Positions 6,518-12,848 of a stretch of DNA of 12,848 bases are shown here, piece after piece. The notes below the pieces were generated by a model. That model searched no databases, was not told the DNA's origin, and saw only the letters and a program-made list of their open reading frames with translations. Source of the stretch: JAICLL01 sp035252155 (GTDB taxonomy: Bacteria > Planctomycetota > Planctomycetia > Pirellulales > JAICIG01). How positions within the stretch are numbered: position 1 is the stretch's first letter; every line of letters begins with the position of its first letter. Location: contig DATFDL010000048.1 in NCBI GenBank assembly GCA_035252155.1, positions 1 to 12,848 of the forward strand. Reading direction: 5' to 3'. Position numbers and translations under genes: made by a program.

Positions 6518-7597
6518 GGAGGAGATTGGGTCTACATCACCACCGCCGATGAAGCGGAGAAGACTCAGACACTATTGGCCTACGACCGGCGCACGGGCGA
6601 GCTTGTCTGGCAGTCCGAACTGCACCGCGACGGGTTGATGCCCAAGCACGAAAAGAATTCGCACGCCTCGGCGACGCCGGCCTGCGACGGCCAGCGCGTC
6701 TATGTACCGATGATGAACGGCGGCCACTTGTGGCTGTCGGCCGTCGACTTGGACGGCCAGCTCGCGTGGCAGACAAAGATCGGCGAATACAAGAACGGCA
6801 ACGGCTATGGCTCCTCGCCCGTCCTGTTCGACTCGCTCGTCATCGTTTCGAACGACAATGAGGCCGAGGCCAGCCTGGTGGGAGTGGAGGGCAAGCGCGG
6901 CGACATTGTCTGGCGCGCCCAGCGACAGTCCTCCAGCAATTCGGCCTCGCCGATTGTCGGCCTCGTGGCGGGGCGACCGCAGCTTTTGATGAATGGGGCT
7001 GGCTCTGTTTCGAGCTATGATCCCGCAACCGGCGAGCGGCTTTGGTTCGTCAACCACCACACCGATGTCGCCGCCTGCACGATGGCGTTCGACGAGTTGC
7101 GCGTCTACGCCAGCGGCAATGTGCCCGAAAAAGAGTGGCTCTGCGTCCGGGCCGACGGCGAGGGCGACGTTGCCGAGAGCCATGTCGAGTGGCGGACCGA
7201 CCAGCGCGTGACCTACGTGCCGTCGCCGCTGGTGCATGAGGGTTGCCTGTTTTTTGTCACCGACGGCGGCCTGGCCTTCTGCTTAGATGCCGCGAGCGGA
7301 AAAGAAATCTGGAAACACCGGCTGGGGGGCTCGTTTATCGCTTCGCCGGTGCTCGCGGGCGACAACATCTTCGCCACAGCCGACAACGGCGCCACCTTCG
7401 TCTTCGAGGCCCAGCGGAAATTCAACCAACGAGCGCGCAATGAGCTGGGCGAAGCCTGTTTTGCGACGCCCGCGCTCAGCGGCGATCGGATCTTTCTGCG
7501 AACGGCAAACCATCTTTACTGCATCGGGCACGAGGGGCAAGACCAACGCAAGCCGGTCTTAGAGGCTGCCCGGCCACGGCAAGGCGCGGATCGATGA
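6518..7597 (+). CDS. PQQ/BamB-like beta-propeller protein, 5'-truncated (probable gene remnant)
   Basis: The frame is open from just after a TGA at 6515-6517. Coding character begins at once with GDWVYITTADEAEKTQTLLAYD, a propeller blade. The first available start codon is TTG at 6575, inside that blade. The 340 residues from there contain repeated PQQ-type turns such as YDRRTGELVWQ, YDPATGERLWF and LDAASGKEIWKHRLGG, and the end HLYCIGHEG is typical of the family. Planctomycete homologues of this type usually have an N-terminal signal peptide and a WRGPN-type first blade, about 90-110 residues that are missing here. No frame upstream supplies them. The body shows no internal stop or frameshift. 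Family members are periplasmic or exported and structural or scaffold-like; PQQ binding itself is not implied. It is read as a gene that lost its 5' end, though expression from TTG cannot be excluded. Confidence 0.72.
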   Translation, partial: GGDWVYITTADEAEKTQTLLAYDRRTGELVWQSELHRDGLMPKHEKNSHASATPACDGQRVYVPMMNGGHLWLSAVDLDGQLAWQTKIGEYKNGNGYGSSPVLFDSLVIVSNDNEAEASLVGVEGKRGDIVWRAQRQSSSNSASPIVGLVAGRPQLLMNGAGSVSSYDPATGERLWFVNHHTDVAACTMAFDELRVYASGNVPEKEWLCVRADGEGDVAESHVEWRTDQRVTYVPSPLVHEGCLFFVTDGGLAFCLDAASGKEIWKHRLGGSFIASPVLAGDNIFATADNGATFVFEAQRKFNQRARNELGEACFATPALSGDRIFLRTANHLYCIGHEGQDQRKPVLEAARPRQGADR

Positions 7598-7780
7598 TCG
7601 ACGCGGAAGCGGCCTCAAGTCGACCGGGGTTTATCCGCCAATCGCTGGCCGGCAAGCGCGCTTGTTTCTGTCGCAGGCCGCATCCCGGGAACCGCCGGGC
7701 ACAAGGCTCGGAGCTACCGCCCCAATGTTCCGTTTCCGAAAGCAGCGCTGACGTCTATACTGCCAAGAGGCGAAATCATC

Positions 7781-10030
7781 ATGACTCGACGAATGCTACG
7801 CACGGACCCTCGTCGCACGGCCGTCTGCTTGGCACTGGCCTGCCTAGCCTGGCCGGTGAACGATCACTCGGCGTCGGCCCAATCGCCGTTCCTGGCTCGC
7901 TTCGAGCTCTCCGACGCCGTGCAGGTCGACGAAGCCGACGCCGCGGCCCGCACGCACCTGGAGCGCGTCAAGGCGCTGCTGGCCAACGAACAGTGGGACG
8001 AGGCCGTCGAGACGCTGCGGCAAATCACCGAAAACCACGGCCGCAAGGTGCTGGCCGTCTCGCCGCGCCGCTTCATCAGTGTGCGAGATTATTGCCATTT
8101 GCAGATCGCTTCGCTGCCGCGTGAAGCCCTCGATTTGTATCGCGAGCGGGTCGATGCCCAGGCCCGCGGCTGGTACGGGGCGGGCATGCGCGCACGCGAC
8201 GCCGAACTGCTCCAGCGCGTCGCCGATCAACTCTTCTGCAGCAGTTGGGGCGACGATGCGTTGCTGGCGATGGGGGACTTGGCAGTGGAACGCGGTGAAC
8301 TGGGCAACGCTCGCGGAGCGTGGGAAAGAATTTTGCCCGCCGATTACTGGGCGCGCTTCACGCCTGCCATACAGGCCGATGGGACGGGCACCTGGCTGGT
8401 TTATCCCGATTCCGACATCGAGTTGTCGGCGGTGCGGGCCCGGCTGCTGCTCACGACCATCTTGGCGGGCGAGCGTGAGTTGGCCCGCCGCGGGCTACAA
8501 GAATTTACGCGCGAGTTCGGCGCGGCCGAGGGGCGCATGGGCGGCCGGCAGGTGCGCTACGCCGAGTTTCTGTCGGGCCTAATCGATGAGAGCGCGGCCT
8601 GGCCGCGGATGTTGGCGACCGACGATTGGCCCACCTTTGCCGGTTCGCCGGGCCGCAACAAAGTGTTGCCGACGCCGGTTGACGTAGGCGCGATTGTCTG
8701 GGAAGCCAAGCTGCCCGCCACGCCTCCGGCCGAGCTCGATTACAATGCTCCCCGCCGCGTTGCCGAAAAACGCGATCAACTGCTGAGTTACCATCCCGTA
8801 GTCGTAGGCCAGATGGTACTGGTTGCAAGCCAGGATGAAATTCGAGCGTTCGATCTGCACACCGGGCAGCCGGTTTGGGGCGGGCGGCATGTCATCTATC
8901 CCGACGATCCGCTACTGGACGCCGAGGCCGAGGCGCGGCCACCGCGGATGCGGGGGCCACGGCACGCGGGGGCCGGCTTTGGCGCGCCGCGCTTCACGAT
9001 GACCGTGCACAATGATCGCCTCTATGCACGGTTGGGAAACCCCGTCACCAGCAGCCCACACGAGGTGCGCGGCCGGCCCGAGCCGGGCTTTCTGGTCTGT
9101 CTCGATCTGGCGGAAGAGGGGAGCAAGCGGTGGAGTTGTCTGCCCGACGATCCTTCATGGGCTTTTGAAGGGTCGCCGATTGTCGACGGCGGCAATGTCT
9201 ATGTCGGCATGCGGCGCAGCGGCGTGCAGCCGCAGGCGTTCGTGGCGTGCTTCGACGCCGAGCGCGGCCGGCTGCGGTGGCGAAGATATGTCTGCGCCGC
9301 CGAGACGCCGGCCCAGGGACAATATGAAGAACTAACCCACAATCTACTGACCATGGCCGAGGGTGTGATTTTTTACAACACCAATCTGGGCGCGGTGGCC
9401 GCGCTCGACGCGCGCGATGGTCAGATCAGGTGGATCACGCGTTACGAACGAGCGAAAACCGTCGATCTGGGCAACCGCGCCAAGCACTTCTACCGCGATC
9501 TAACGCCCTGCGTCTACGACCGCGGCCAGATTTACGTGGCCCCCAGCGACAGTCAGAGCATTCTGGCGCTCGATGCTCCGACGGGGATCGTCGTCTGGGA
9601 ATGTCCCTGGCCCGACGACGTGGTGCACTTGCTCGGCGTAAGCCGCGGACGGTTGCTCGCCAGCGGCGACCGGCTCTGGTGGATTGACGTTTTGACGGGC
9701 AAGATCACCGAGCCGCCCGGCAAGCGAGAGAAAGTCGCCGAGTCGTTCCCCGCCCAGGGCTCGCCCAAGGGCCTGGGCCGCGGAGTGCTGGTGGGCGACA
9801 AGGTGTACTGGCCGACCTGGGACAAGATTTACGTATTCGATCAAAAAGCCGACCGGCAGGAAGAACCGATCGATCTGGTCGCGCGCGGGGTGACGGGCGG
9901 CAACTTGCTAATGATCGATGGACTATTGCTGATTGCCACCCACGACAAGCTCGTGGCGCTGGGGCCGCAAAACGGCGCCGGCCAAGCGCCGCACGAGGTA
10001 AATCAGGTCTCGCTCTCGCGGAGAAGGTGA
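7781..10030 (+). CDS. Exported helical-repeat plus PQQ-like beta-propeller protein
   Basis: This 749-residue protein begins with a signal-peptide-like segment (Arg-rich residues 1-12, hydrophobic 13-25, likely cleavage after ASA near residue 33). Residues about 45-265 are helical with TPR-like character (AARTHLERVKALLANEQWDEAVETL, then ALLAMGDLAVERGELGNARGAWERIL). From about residue 280 (DDWPTFAGSPGRNK) a PQQ/BamB-like propeller follows, with blades marked by FDLHTGQPVWGG, FDAERGRLRWRRY, LDARDGQIRWITRY, LDAPTGIVVWECPW and IDVLTGKITEP. A purine-rich AAGAGG at 7765-7770 lies 10 nt before the ATG. It is followed after 9 bp by the MoxR gene, so the three genes probably form one operon. The protein is expected in the periplasm or outer compartment. 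A scaffold or chaperone-client role is inference; enzymatic PQQ-dehydrogenase activity is not supported. Confidence 0.88.
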   Translation: MTRRMLRTDPRRTAVCLALACLAWPVNDHSASAQSPFLARFELSDAVQVDEADAAARTHLERVKALLANEQWDEAVETLRQITENHGRKVLAVSPRRFISVRDYCHLQIASLPREALDLYRERVDAQARGWYGAGMRARDAELLQRVADQLFCSSWGDDALLAMGDLAVERGELGNARGAWERILPADYWARFTPAIQADGTGTWLVYPDSDIELSAVRARLLLTTILAGERELARRGLQEFTREFGAAEGRMGGRQVRYAEFLSGLIDESAAWPRMLATDDWPTFAGSPGRNKVLPTPVDVGAIVWEAKLPATPPAELDYNAPRRVAEKRDQLLSYHPVVVGQMVLVASQDEIRAFDLHTGQPVWGGRHVIYPDDPLLDAEAEARPPRMRGPRHAGAGFGAPRFTMTVHNDRLYARLGNPVTSSPHEVRGRPEPGFLVCLDLAEEGSKRWSCLPDDPSWAFEGSPIVDGGNVYVGMRRSGVQPQAFVACFDAERGRLRWRRYVCAAETPAQGQYEELTHNLLTMAEGVIFYNTNLGAVAALDARDGQIRWITRYERAKTVDLGNRAKHFYRDLTPCVYDRGQIYVAPSDSQSILALDAPTGIVVWECPWPDDVVHLLGVSRGRLLASGDRLWWIDVLTGKITEPPGKREKVAESFPAQGSPKGLGRGVLVGDKVYWPTWDKIYVFDQKADRQEEPIDLVARGVTGGNLLMIDGLLLIATHDKLVALGPQNGAGQAPHEVNQVSLSRRR

Positions 10031-10039
10031 AAAACAAGC

Positions 10040-11092
10040 ATGCTGCCCGACGACGACGTCCAGGCCGTCCAAAAACTGAACGAATCATATCACCGCGTCA
10101 CCAGCGAGCTCTCGAAGGTGATCGTTGGTCAGCAAACCGTCATCGAAGAGCTGCTGGTGGCGATGTTCGCGTGTGGGCATTGTTTGCTGGTGGGCGTGCC
10201 GGGGCTGGCCAAGACCTTGATGATTCGCACCTTGGCCGATGCACTATCGCTCTCATTCAGTCGCATTCAATTCACGCCCGACCTGATGCCCTCGGATATT
10301 ACGGGCACTGAGGTCATCCAGGAAGACAAACACTCCGGGGTGCGTGAGTTCAAGTTTCTGCAAGGGCCGGTCTTCGCCAACGTGATCTTGGCCGACGAGA
10401 TTAATCGCACGCCGCCCAAGACCCAGGCGGCCTTGTTGGAGGCGATGCAAGAGCACCAGGTGACGGTGGGCGGCAAGCGGCACCGTCTGGCCGAGCCGTT
10501 TTTTGTACTGGCCACGCAAAACCCCATCGAGCAAGAGGGAACCTATCCGCTGCCCGAAGCCCAACTCGACCGCTTCATGTTCAATATCTTCGTCGATTAT
10601 CCGGACGAAGAAGAAGAATACGAGATCGTCAAGCGAACGACCGCCGAGCCGTTAACCCGGATTATGGCCACACTGACGGCCGAAGAGATTTTGGGCCTAC
10701 AACAGATCGTGCGCAAGGTGCCGGTGGCAGAGCACGTGGCACGATACGCACTCAAGTTTACCCGGCTGACGCGGCGCGAGAAAGGCGAGGTGCCCGACTT
10801 TGTGCGCGATTACGTCAGTTGGGGCGCGGGACCGCGGGCCAGCCAGTATTTGGTGCTGGCGGCCAAGGCTCGGGCGGTGTTGCACGGCCGCTACTATGTG
10901 GGCAGCGAAGACATCCGCGCGGTGGCCGCCCCAGTATTGCGGCACCGAATTATCACCAACTTCAACGCCGAGGCCGAGGGAATCAAGCCCGACGATATTG
11001 TGCGGCGGTTGATCAAGATCATTCCCGTTGCCGAAGAACCGGCCGATGCGGCACGGCTGCCGGAGGTATTTAAGTCGGCAAGTGGGCGGTGA
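10040..11092 (+). CDS. MoxR-family AAA+ ATPase
   Basis: This 350-residue protein is of typical MoxR length and layout. Walker A is GVPGLAKT (residues 52-59), Walker B is VILADEINR (115-123), sensor 1 is LATQNP (157-162), and EAQLDRF (173-179) carries a conserved arginine region. The family-specific IQFTPDLMPSDITGT (76-90) and the C-terminal lid with GPRASQYLVLAAKARAVLHGR are also present. MoxR ATPases are cytosolic chaperone-like machines that act with vWA-domain proteins to mature or activate other proteins. The next gene is such a partner (DUF58), starting 4 nt after this stop. The ATG is 9 bp after the propeller-protein stop, and a GAAGG within the end of that gene can serve as RBS. Family assignment is very secure; the client protein is unknown. 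Confidence 0.96.
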   Translation: MLPDDDVQAVQKLNESYHRVTSELSKVIVGQQTVIEELLVAMFACGHCLLVGVPGLAKTLMIRTLADALSLSFSRIQFTPDLMPSDITGTEVIQEDKHSGVREFKFLQGPVFANVILADEINRTPPKTQAALLEAMQEHQVTVGGKRHRLAEPFFVLATQNPIEQEGTYPLPEAQLDRFMFNIFVDYPDEEEEYEIVKRTTAEPLTRIMATLTAEEILGLQQIVRKVPVAEHVARYALKFTRLTRREKGEVPDFVRDYVSWGAGPRASQYLVLAAKARAVLHGRYYVGSEDIRAVAAPVLRHRIITNFNAEAEGIKPDDIVRRLIKIIPVAEEPADAARLPEVFKSASGR

Positions 11093-11096
11093 GCGG

Positions 11097-12008
11097 GTGG
11101 CTGTGGAAAACTACCAAAAATACCTCGACCCGCAGACGCTGGCCAAGCTGCAAGGGCTTGAACTGCGGGCGCGGCTGATTGTCGAGGGCTACGTGTCGGG
11201 CGTGCATCGCAGCCCGTACCACGGCTTTTCGATCGAATTCGCCGAACACCGCGAATACGTGCCTGGCGACGACCTGCGCTACGTCGATTGGAAGGTTTTT
11301 GGCAAGACCGACAAGTTCTACCTGAAGCAATACGAAGAAGAGACCAACCTCGTTTGCCACCTGCTGCTCGACACCAGCGAGAGCATGCGTTATCGCAGCG
11401 ACGCCGCCGCGCTGTCGAAGCTGGAGTACGCCCAATGCGTGGCCGCCTCGCTGGCATATCTGATTTTGCAGCAGCAAGACAGCGTGGGGCTGGTGACCTT
11501 CGACAGCGAAATTCGCGCGTTGATCCGCGGCAGCAGCAACCCTTCGCACTTGAAGCAGCTTCTGCACGTGATGAGCGAATCGCGGCCACAGCGAAAGACC
11601 GCGACCGGACCGATTTTCCACGACCTGGCCGAGCGGATCAAAAAGCGCGGCCTGGTTGTGGTGCTCGGCGATTTGTTCGACGACGTGCCTTCGATGCTGG
11701 CCGGGTTGAAACACTTTCGCCACCGTCGGCATGAGGTGATCCTGTTTCACGTGCTCGACCCGGCCGAGCTCGATTTTCCTTTCCGGCAGCCGACGCTTTT
11801 TCGAGGGCTGGAAGGTTGGCCGGAGCTATTGGCCGATCCGCGTAGCTTGCGCAAGGCATATTTGGCGGAGTTTGATCGCTATGTGCGAGAGCTGCGGCAG
11901 GGTTGCCGTGCGCATCGCATCGACTATGTGCCGATGCGCACCGACCAGCCGCTCGACGTGGCGCTGTCGGCCTATCTCGCCTCACGTCTCGCCCGCAGTC
12001 GAGCTTAG
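11097..12008 (+). CDS. DUF58 protein with vWA-like MIDAS motif
   Basis: This protein of about 303 residues has the DUF58 signature REYVPGDDLRYVDWKVFGKTD followed by FYLKQYEEET. The vWA core has a MIDAS DxSxS motif as LLDTSESM (Asp codon at 11370) and a later strand ending in LVVVLGDLFDD. No membrane segment is seen, so it is probably cytosolic and the direct partner of MoxR. GTG at 11097 is preferred: it follows the MoxR stop by 4 nt, a GGTGAGCGG stretch precedes it, and the protein then begins VAVENYQKYLDP. GTG at 11103 is equally possible. A TTG at 11028 would force a 65-nt overlap with moxR and add a poor N-terminus. In many planctomycetes this pair is followed by BatA-like membrane vWA genes; here none follows. 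Confidence 0.93.
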   Translation: MAVENYQKYLDPQTLAKLQGLELRARLIVEGYVSGVHRSPYHGFSIEFAEHREYVPGDDLRYVDWKVFGKTDKFYLKQYEEETNLVCHLLLDTSESMRYRSDAAALSKLEYAQCVAASLAYLILQQQDSVGLVTFDSEIRALIRGSSNPSHLKQLLHVMSESRPQRKTATGPIFHDLAERIKKRGLVVVLGDLFDDVPSMLAGLKHFRHRRHEVILFHVLDPAELDFPFRQPTLFRGLEGWPELLADPRSLRKAYLAEFDRYVRELRQGCRAHRIDYVPMRTDQPLDVALSAYLASRLARSRA

Positions 12009-12055
12009 GGCGGAAATTATTTCGACGCCGGGTCGCCGAGTACTGCCTCCTGACA

Positions 12056-12084
12056 TTGACCCGCTAACGTGCTGTTGCTACTTT
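12056..12084 (+). promoter_or_regulatory. Candidate sigma70-type promoter
   Basis: TTGACC at 12056-12061 and TACTTT at 12079-12084 are separated by 17 bp, in the gap between the DUF58 gene and the small exported protein. The -35 box is good (5 of 6) and the -10 box weak (3 of 6). It would give a leader of about 40 nt before the ATG at 12131. Assignment is by consensus match only. Confidence 0.3.
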
Positions 12085-12118
12085 CCTGGCCTCAAAATGC
12101 CCTTCCTAACACCCGCGC

Positions 12119-12124
12119 AAGGAG
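12119..12124 (+). promoter_or_regulatory. Strong Shine-Dalgarno site for 12131
   Basis: AAGGAG lies 6 nt before the ATG at 12131. This is the best canonical RBS in the window and fixes the start of the secretin-like protein gene. Confidence 0.65.
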
Positions 12125-12130
12125 CCGCCC

Positions 12131-12718
12131 ATGCTCAAGTCTTGGTACTTGCCAGTCGTACTCGTTTCGTCGATGGCCATCACTGTCCGTGCTGGCGATG
12201 ACCAACCGCAGGCGGCCGACGCGCAGGTCAGCATCGATGTTCTGGTAGCAGAAGTTGCCGACGACGATTGGACTAAGGTATCGCAAACGCTCTGCCTGGA
12301 TTCACCGAAGACCCGAAGCAAGCCGGTGAGTGAACTTATCGAATCGCTGCAAGAGAAGAAGCTCATCAAAAATCTGAGCTCTCCAGCCGTCAAAACAGTG
12401 AATGGGCGAGATATCTTTCTGGCCTATGATGTCGATGGTGGCAAGGACGAAAGCGGTGCCAACGCTCCGGGGCGCCACGAACTCGTGATGATTCCAGAAA
12501 TCAAAGCGGGTTCGGTGTTGTTGGAAGTTCGGTTCAAGGAGAAACTAGGAGAACGGATGCGCGGGGTCAACACCGTGCTGGAACTGAAGCCGGGGGAAAT
12601 GGGCATCATCGCGCCGCGAAAGCTAACAACTCACAAGCTGATTTGCTTAACACCGGACATCGCCAAAAAGAAACAGGCGTCCTCGAAGCCGCAACCGAAC
12701 CCCGTTTCGCGATACTAG
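12131..12718 (+). CDS. Small exported protein resembling a partial secretin domain
   Basis: This 195-residue protein starts with a signal peptide (MLKSWYLPVVLVSSMAITVRA, likely cut before GDDQ). The mature part follows the order of a type II/III secretion secretin-like domain: a strand of VSIDVLVAEV type, a helix with KNLSSPAVKTVNGRDIFLAYDVD (compare the secretin 'leads to ... SxPxVxTxNG' element), the strand GSVLLEVRFKEKLG, and GVNTVLELKPGEMGIIAPRK ... LICLTPDI near the end. The family's membrane-spanning beta-hairpins and N-domains are absent and the length is far below a secretin, so pore formation is unlikely. It has its own strong RBS and a candidate promoter, and ends in a Lys/Pro/Ser-rich tail. 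The similarity is a reading of motifs, not an alignment; a structural or chaperone role would be speculation. Confidence 0.75.
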   Translation: MLKSWYLPVVLVSSMAITVRAGDDQPQAADAQVSIDVLVAEVADDDWTKVSQTLCLDSPKTRSKPVSELIESLQEKKLIKNLSSPAVKTVNGRDIFLAYDVDGGKDESGANAPGRHELVMIPEIKAGSVLLEVRFKEKLGERMRGVNTVLELKPGEMGIIAPRKLTTHKLICLTPDIAKKKQASSKPQPNPVSRY

Positions 12719-12763
12719 CCCTAATCGTGAGGCGTGGTGCCGTCCGTGGCAATCCTGGCCAAA

Positions 12764-12790
12764 GGTGGGACCGGCTTCGCTCGACCCACC
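12764..12790 (+). repeat. REP-like palindrome downstream of the secretin-like gene
   Basis: GGTGGG at 12764-12769 pairs with CCCACC at 12785-12790 around a GC-rich loop containing GGCTTCGCTCGA. It is followed by CTACGG. This layout (GTGGG...GCTTCGCTCGACCCACCCTACG) resembles short dispersed extragenic palindromes found in many bacterial genomes. No T-run follows, so a classical intrinsic terminator is not supported. The rest of 12719-12848 shows no gene. Confidence 0.5.
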
Positions 12791-12848
12791 CTACGGGCCG
12801 CTCGATATTTCAGGCTGCTTAGTGGGGCGGTCGTTGTGGGGAAACACA

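Noticed and set aside
7733..7761. Promoter before the propeller gene (TTTCCG, 17 bp, TATACT)
   Set aside because: The -10 box is good, but the -35 box matches the consensus poorly. Planctomycete promoters are not well enough defined to call it.
7594..8124. Plus-strand frame of 176 aa overlapping the propeller gene start
   Set aside because: It runs out of frame through the signal peptide and helical domain of the gene at 7781, with the composition of a shadow frame and no RBS.
11028..11096. TTG start for the DUF58 protein at 11028
   Set aside because: It overlaps moxR by 65 nt, has no RBS and adds residues unlike DUF58 N-termini. GTG at 11097 is better placed.
11070..11750. Minus-strand frame of 226 aa opposite the DUF58 gene
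   Set aside because: The plus strand codes a secure DUF58 protein. The opposite frame is a codon-bias shadow.

Overview
The window looks like a piece of a GC-rich planctomycete chromosome, probably from the Pirellulales lineage. This is inferred from gene content, not from a marker gene. The supporting features are a giant WGDG-repeat surface protein ending in DUF4214 modules, two PQQ/BamB-like propeller proteins, a MoxR-DUF58 pair, a small secretin-like exported protein, and a DHDPS-family/NAD-epimerase cluster. No rRNA, tRNA, CRISPR array, integrase or transposase was seen.

Layout. (1) Positions 1-1983, + strand: the 3' end of a large repetitive extracellular protein that enters from the left edge. 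It has a 642-bp tandem repeat followed by three DUF4214-like modules. (2) Positions 1980-2570, + strand: a zinc-ribbon protein with C-terminal membrane segments, starting inside the previous stop codon. (3) Positions 6063-2608, - strand: an NAD-dependent epimerase/dehydratase homologue, a polytopic membrane protein whose 5' end looks frameshifted, a DHDPS-family aldolase sharing an ATGA overlap with it, and a small unknown protein. Between the epimerase and the membrane protein lies a compact 79-nt segment that can fold into an 11-bp stem closing three hairpins. (4) Positions 6064-6517: about 450 bp with no convincing gene, flanked by a 14-bp inverted repeat. (5) Positions 6518-7597, + strand: a PQQ-propeller gene that seems to lack its 5' end. 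(6) Positions 7781-12008, + strand: a tight operon-like set of an exported helical-repeat plus PQQ protein, a MoxR AAA+ ATPase and a DUF58 protein with a vWA-type MIDAS motif. (7) Positions 12131-12718, + strand: a small exported protein resembling part of a secretin domain, with its own strong RBS and a candidate promoter. A REP-like palindrome follows it.

How the genes may work together. MoxR and DUF58 proteins usually act as a chaperone pair for assembly or maturation of envelope proteins or enzymes. Here they follow a periplasmic propeller protein directly, and the usual membrane BatA-type partners are not next to them. The minus-strand epimerase and aldolase homologues look like a small carbohydrate or keto-acid metabolic unit with an associated membrane protein. 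Both deviate from the canonical family motifs, so substrate and even activity are open. The best candidate for something undescribed is the cloverleaf-like element at 4926-5004, placed as a leader of the membrane-protein/aldolase pair.
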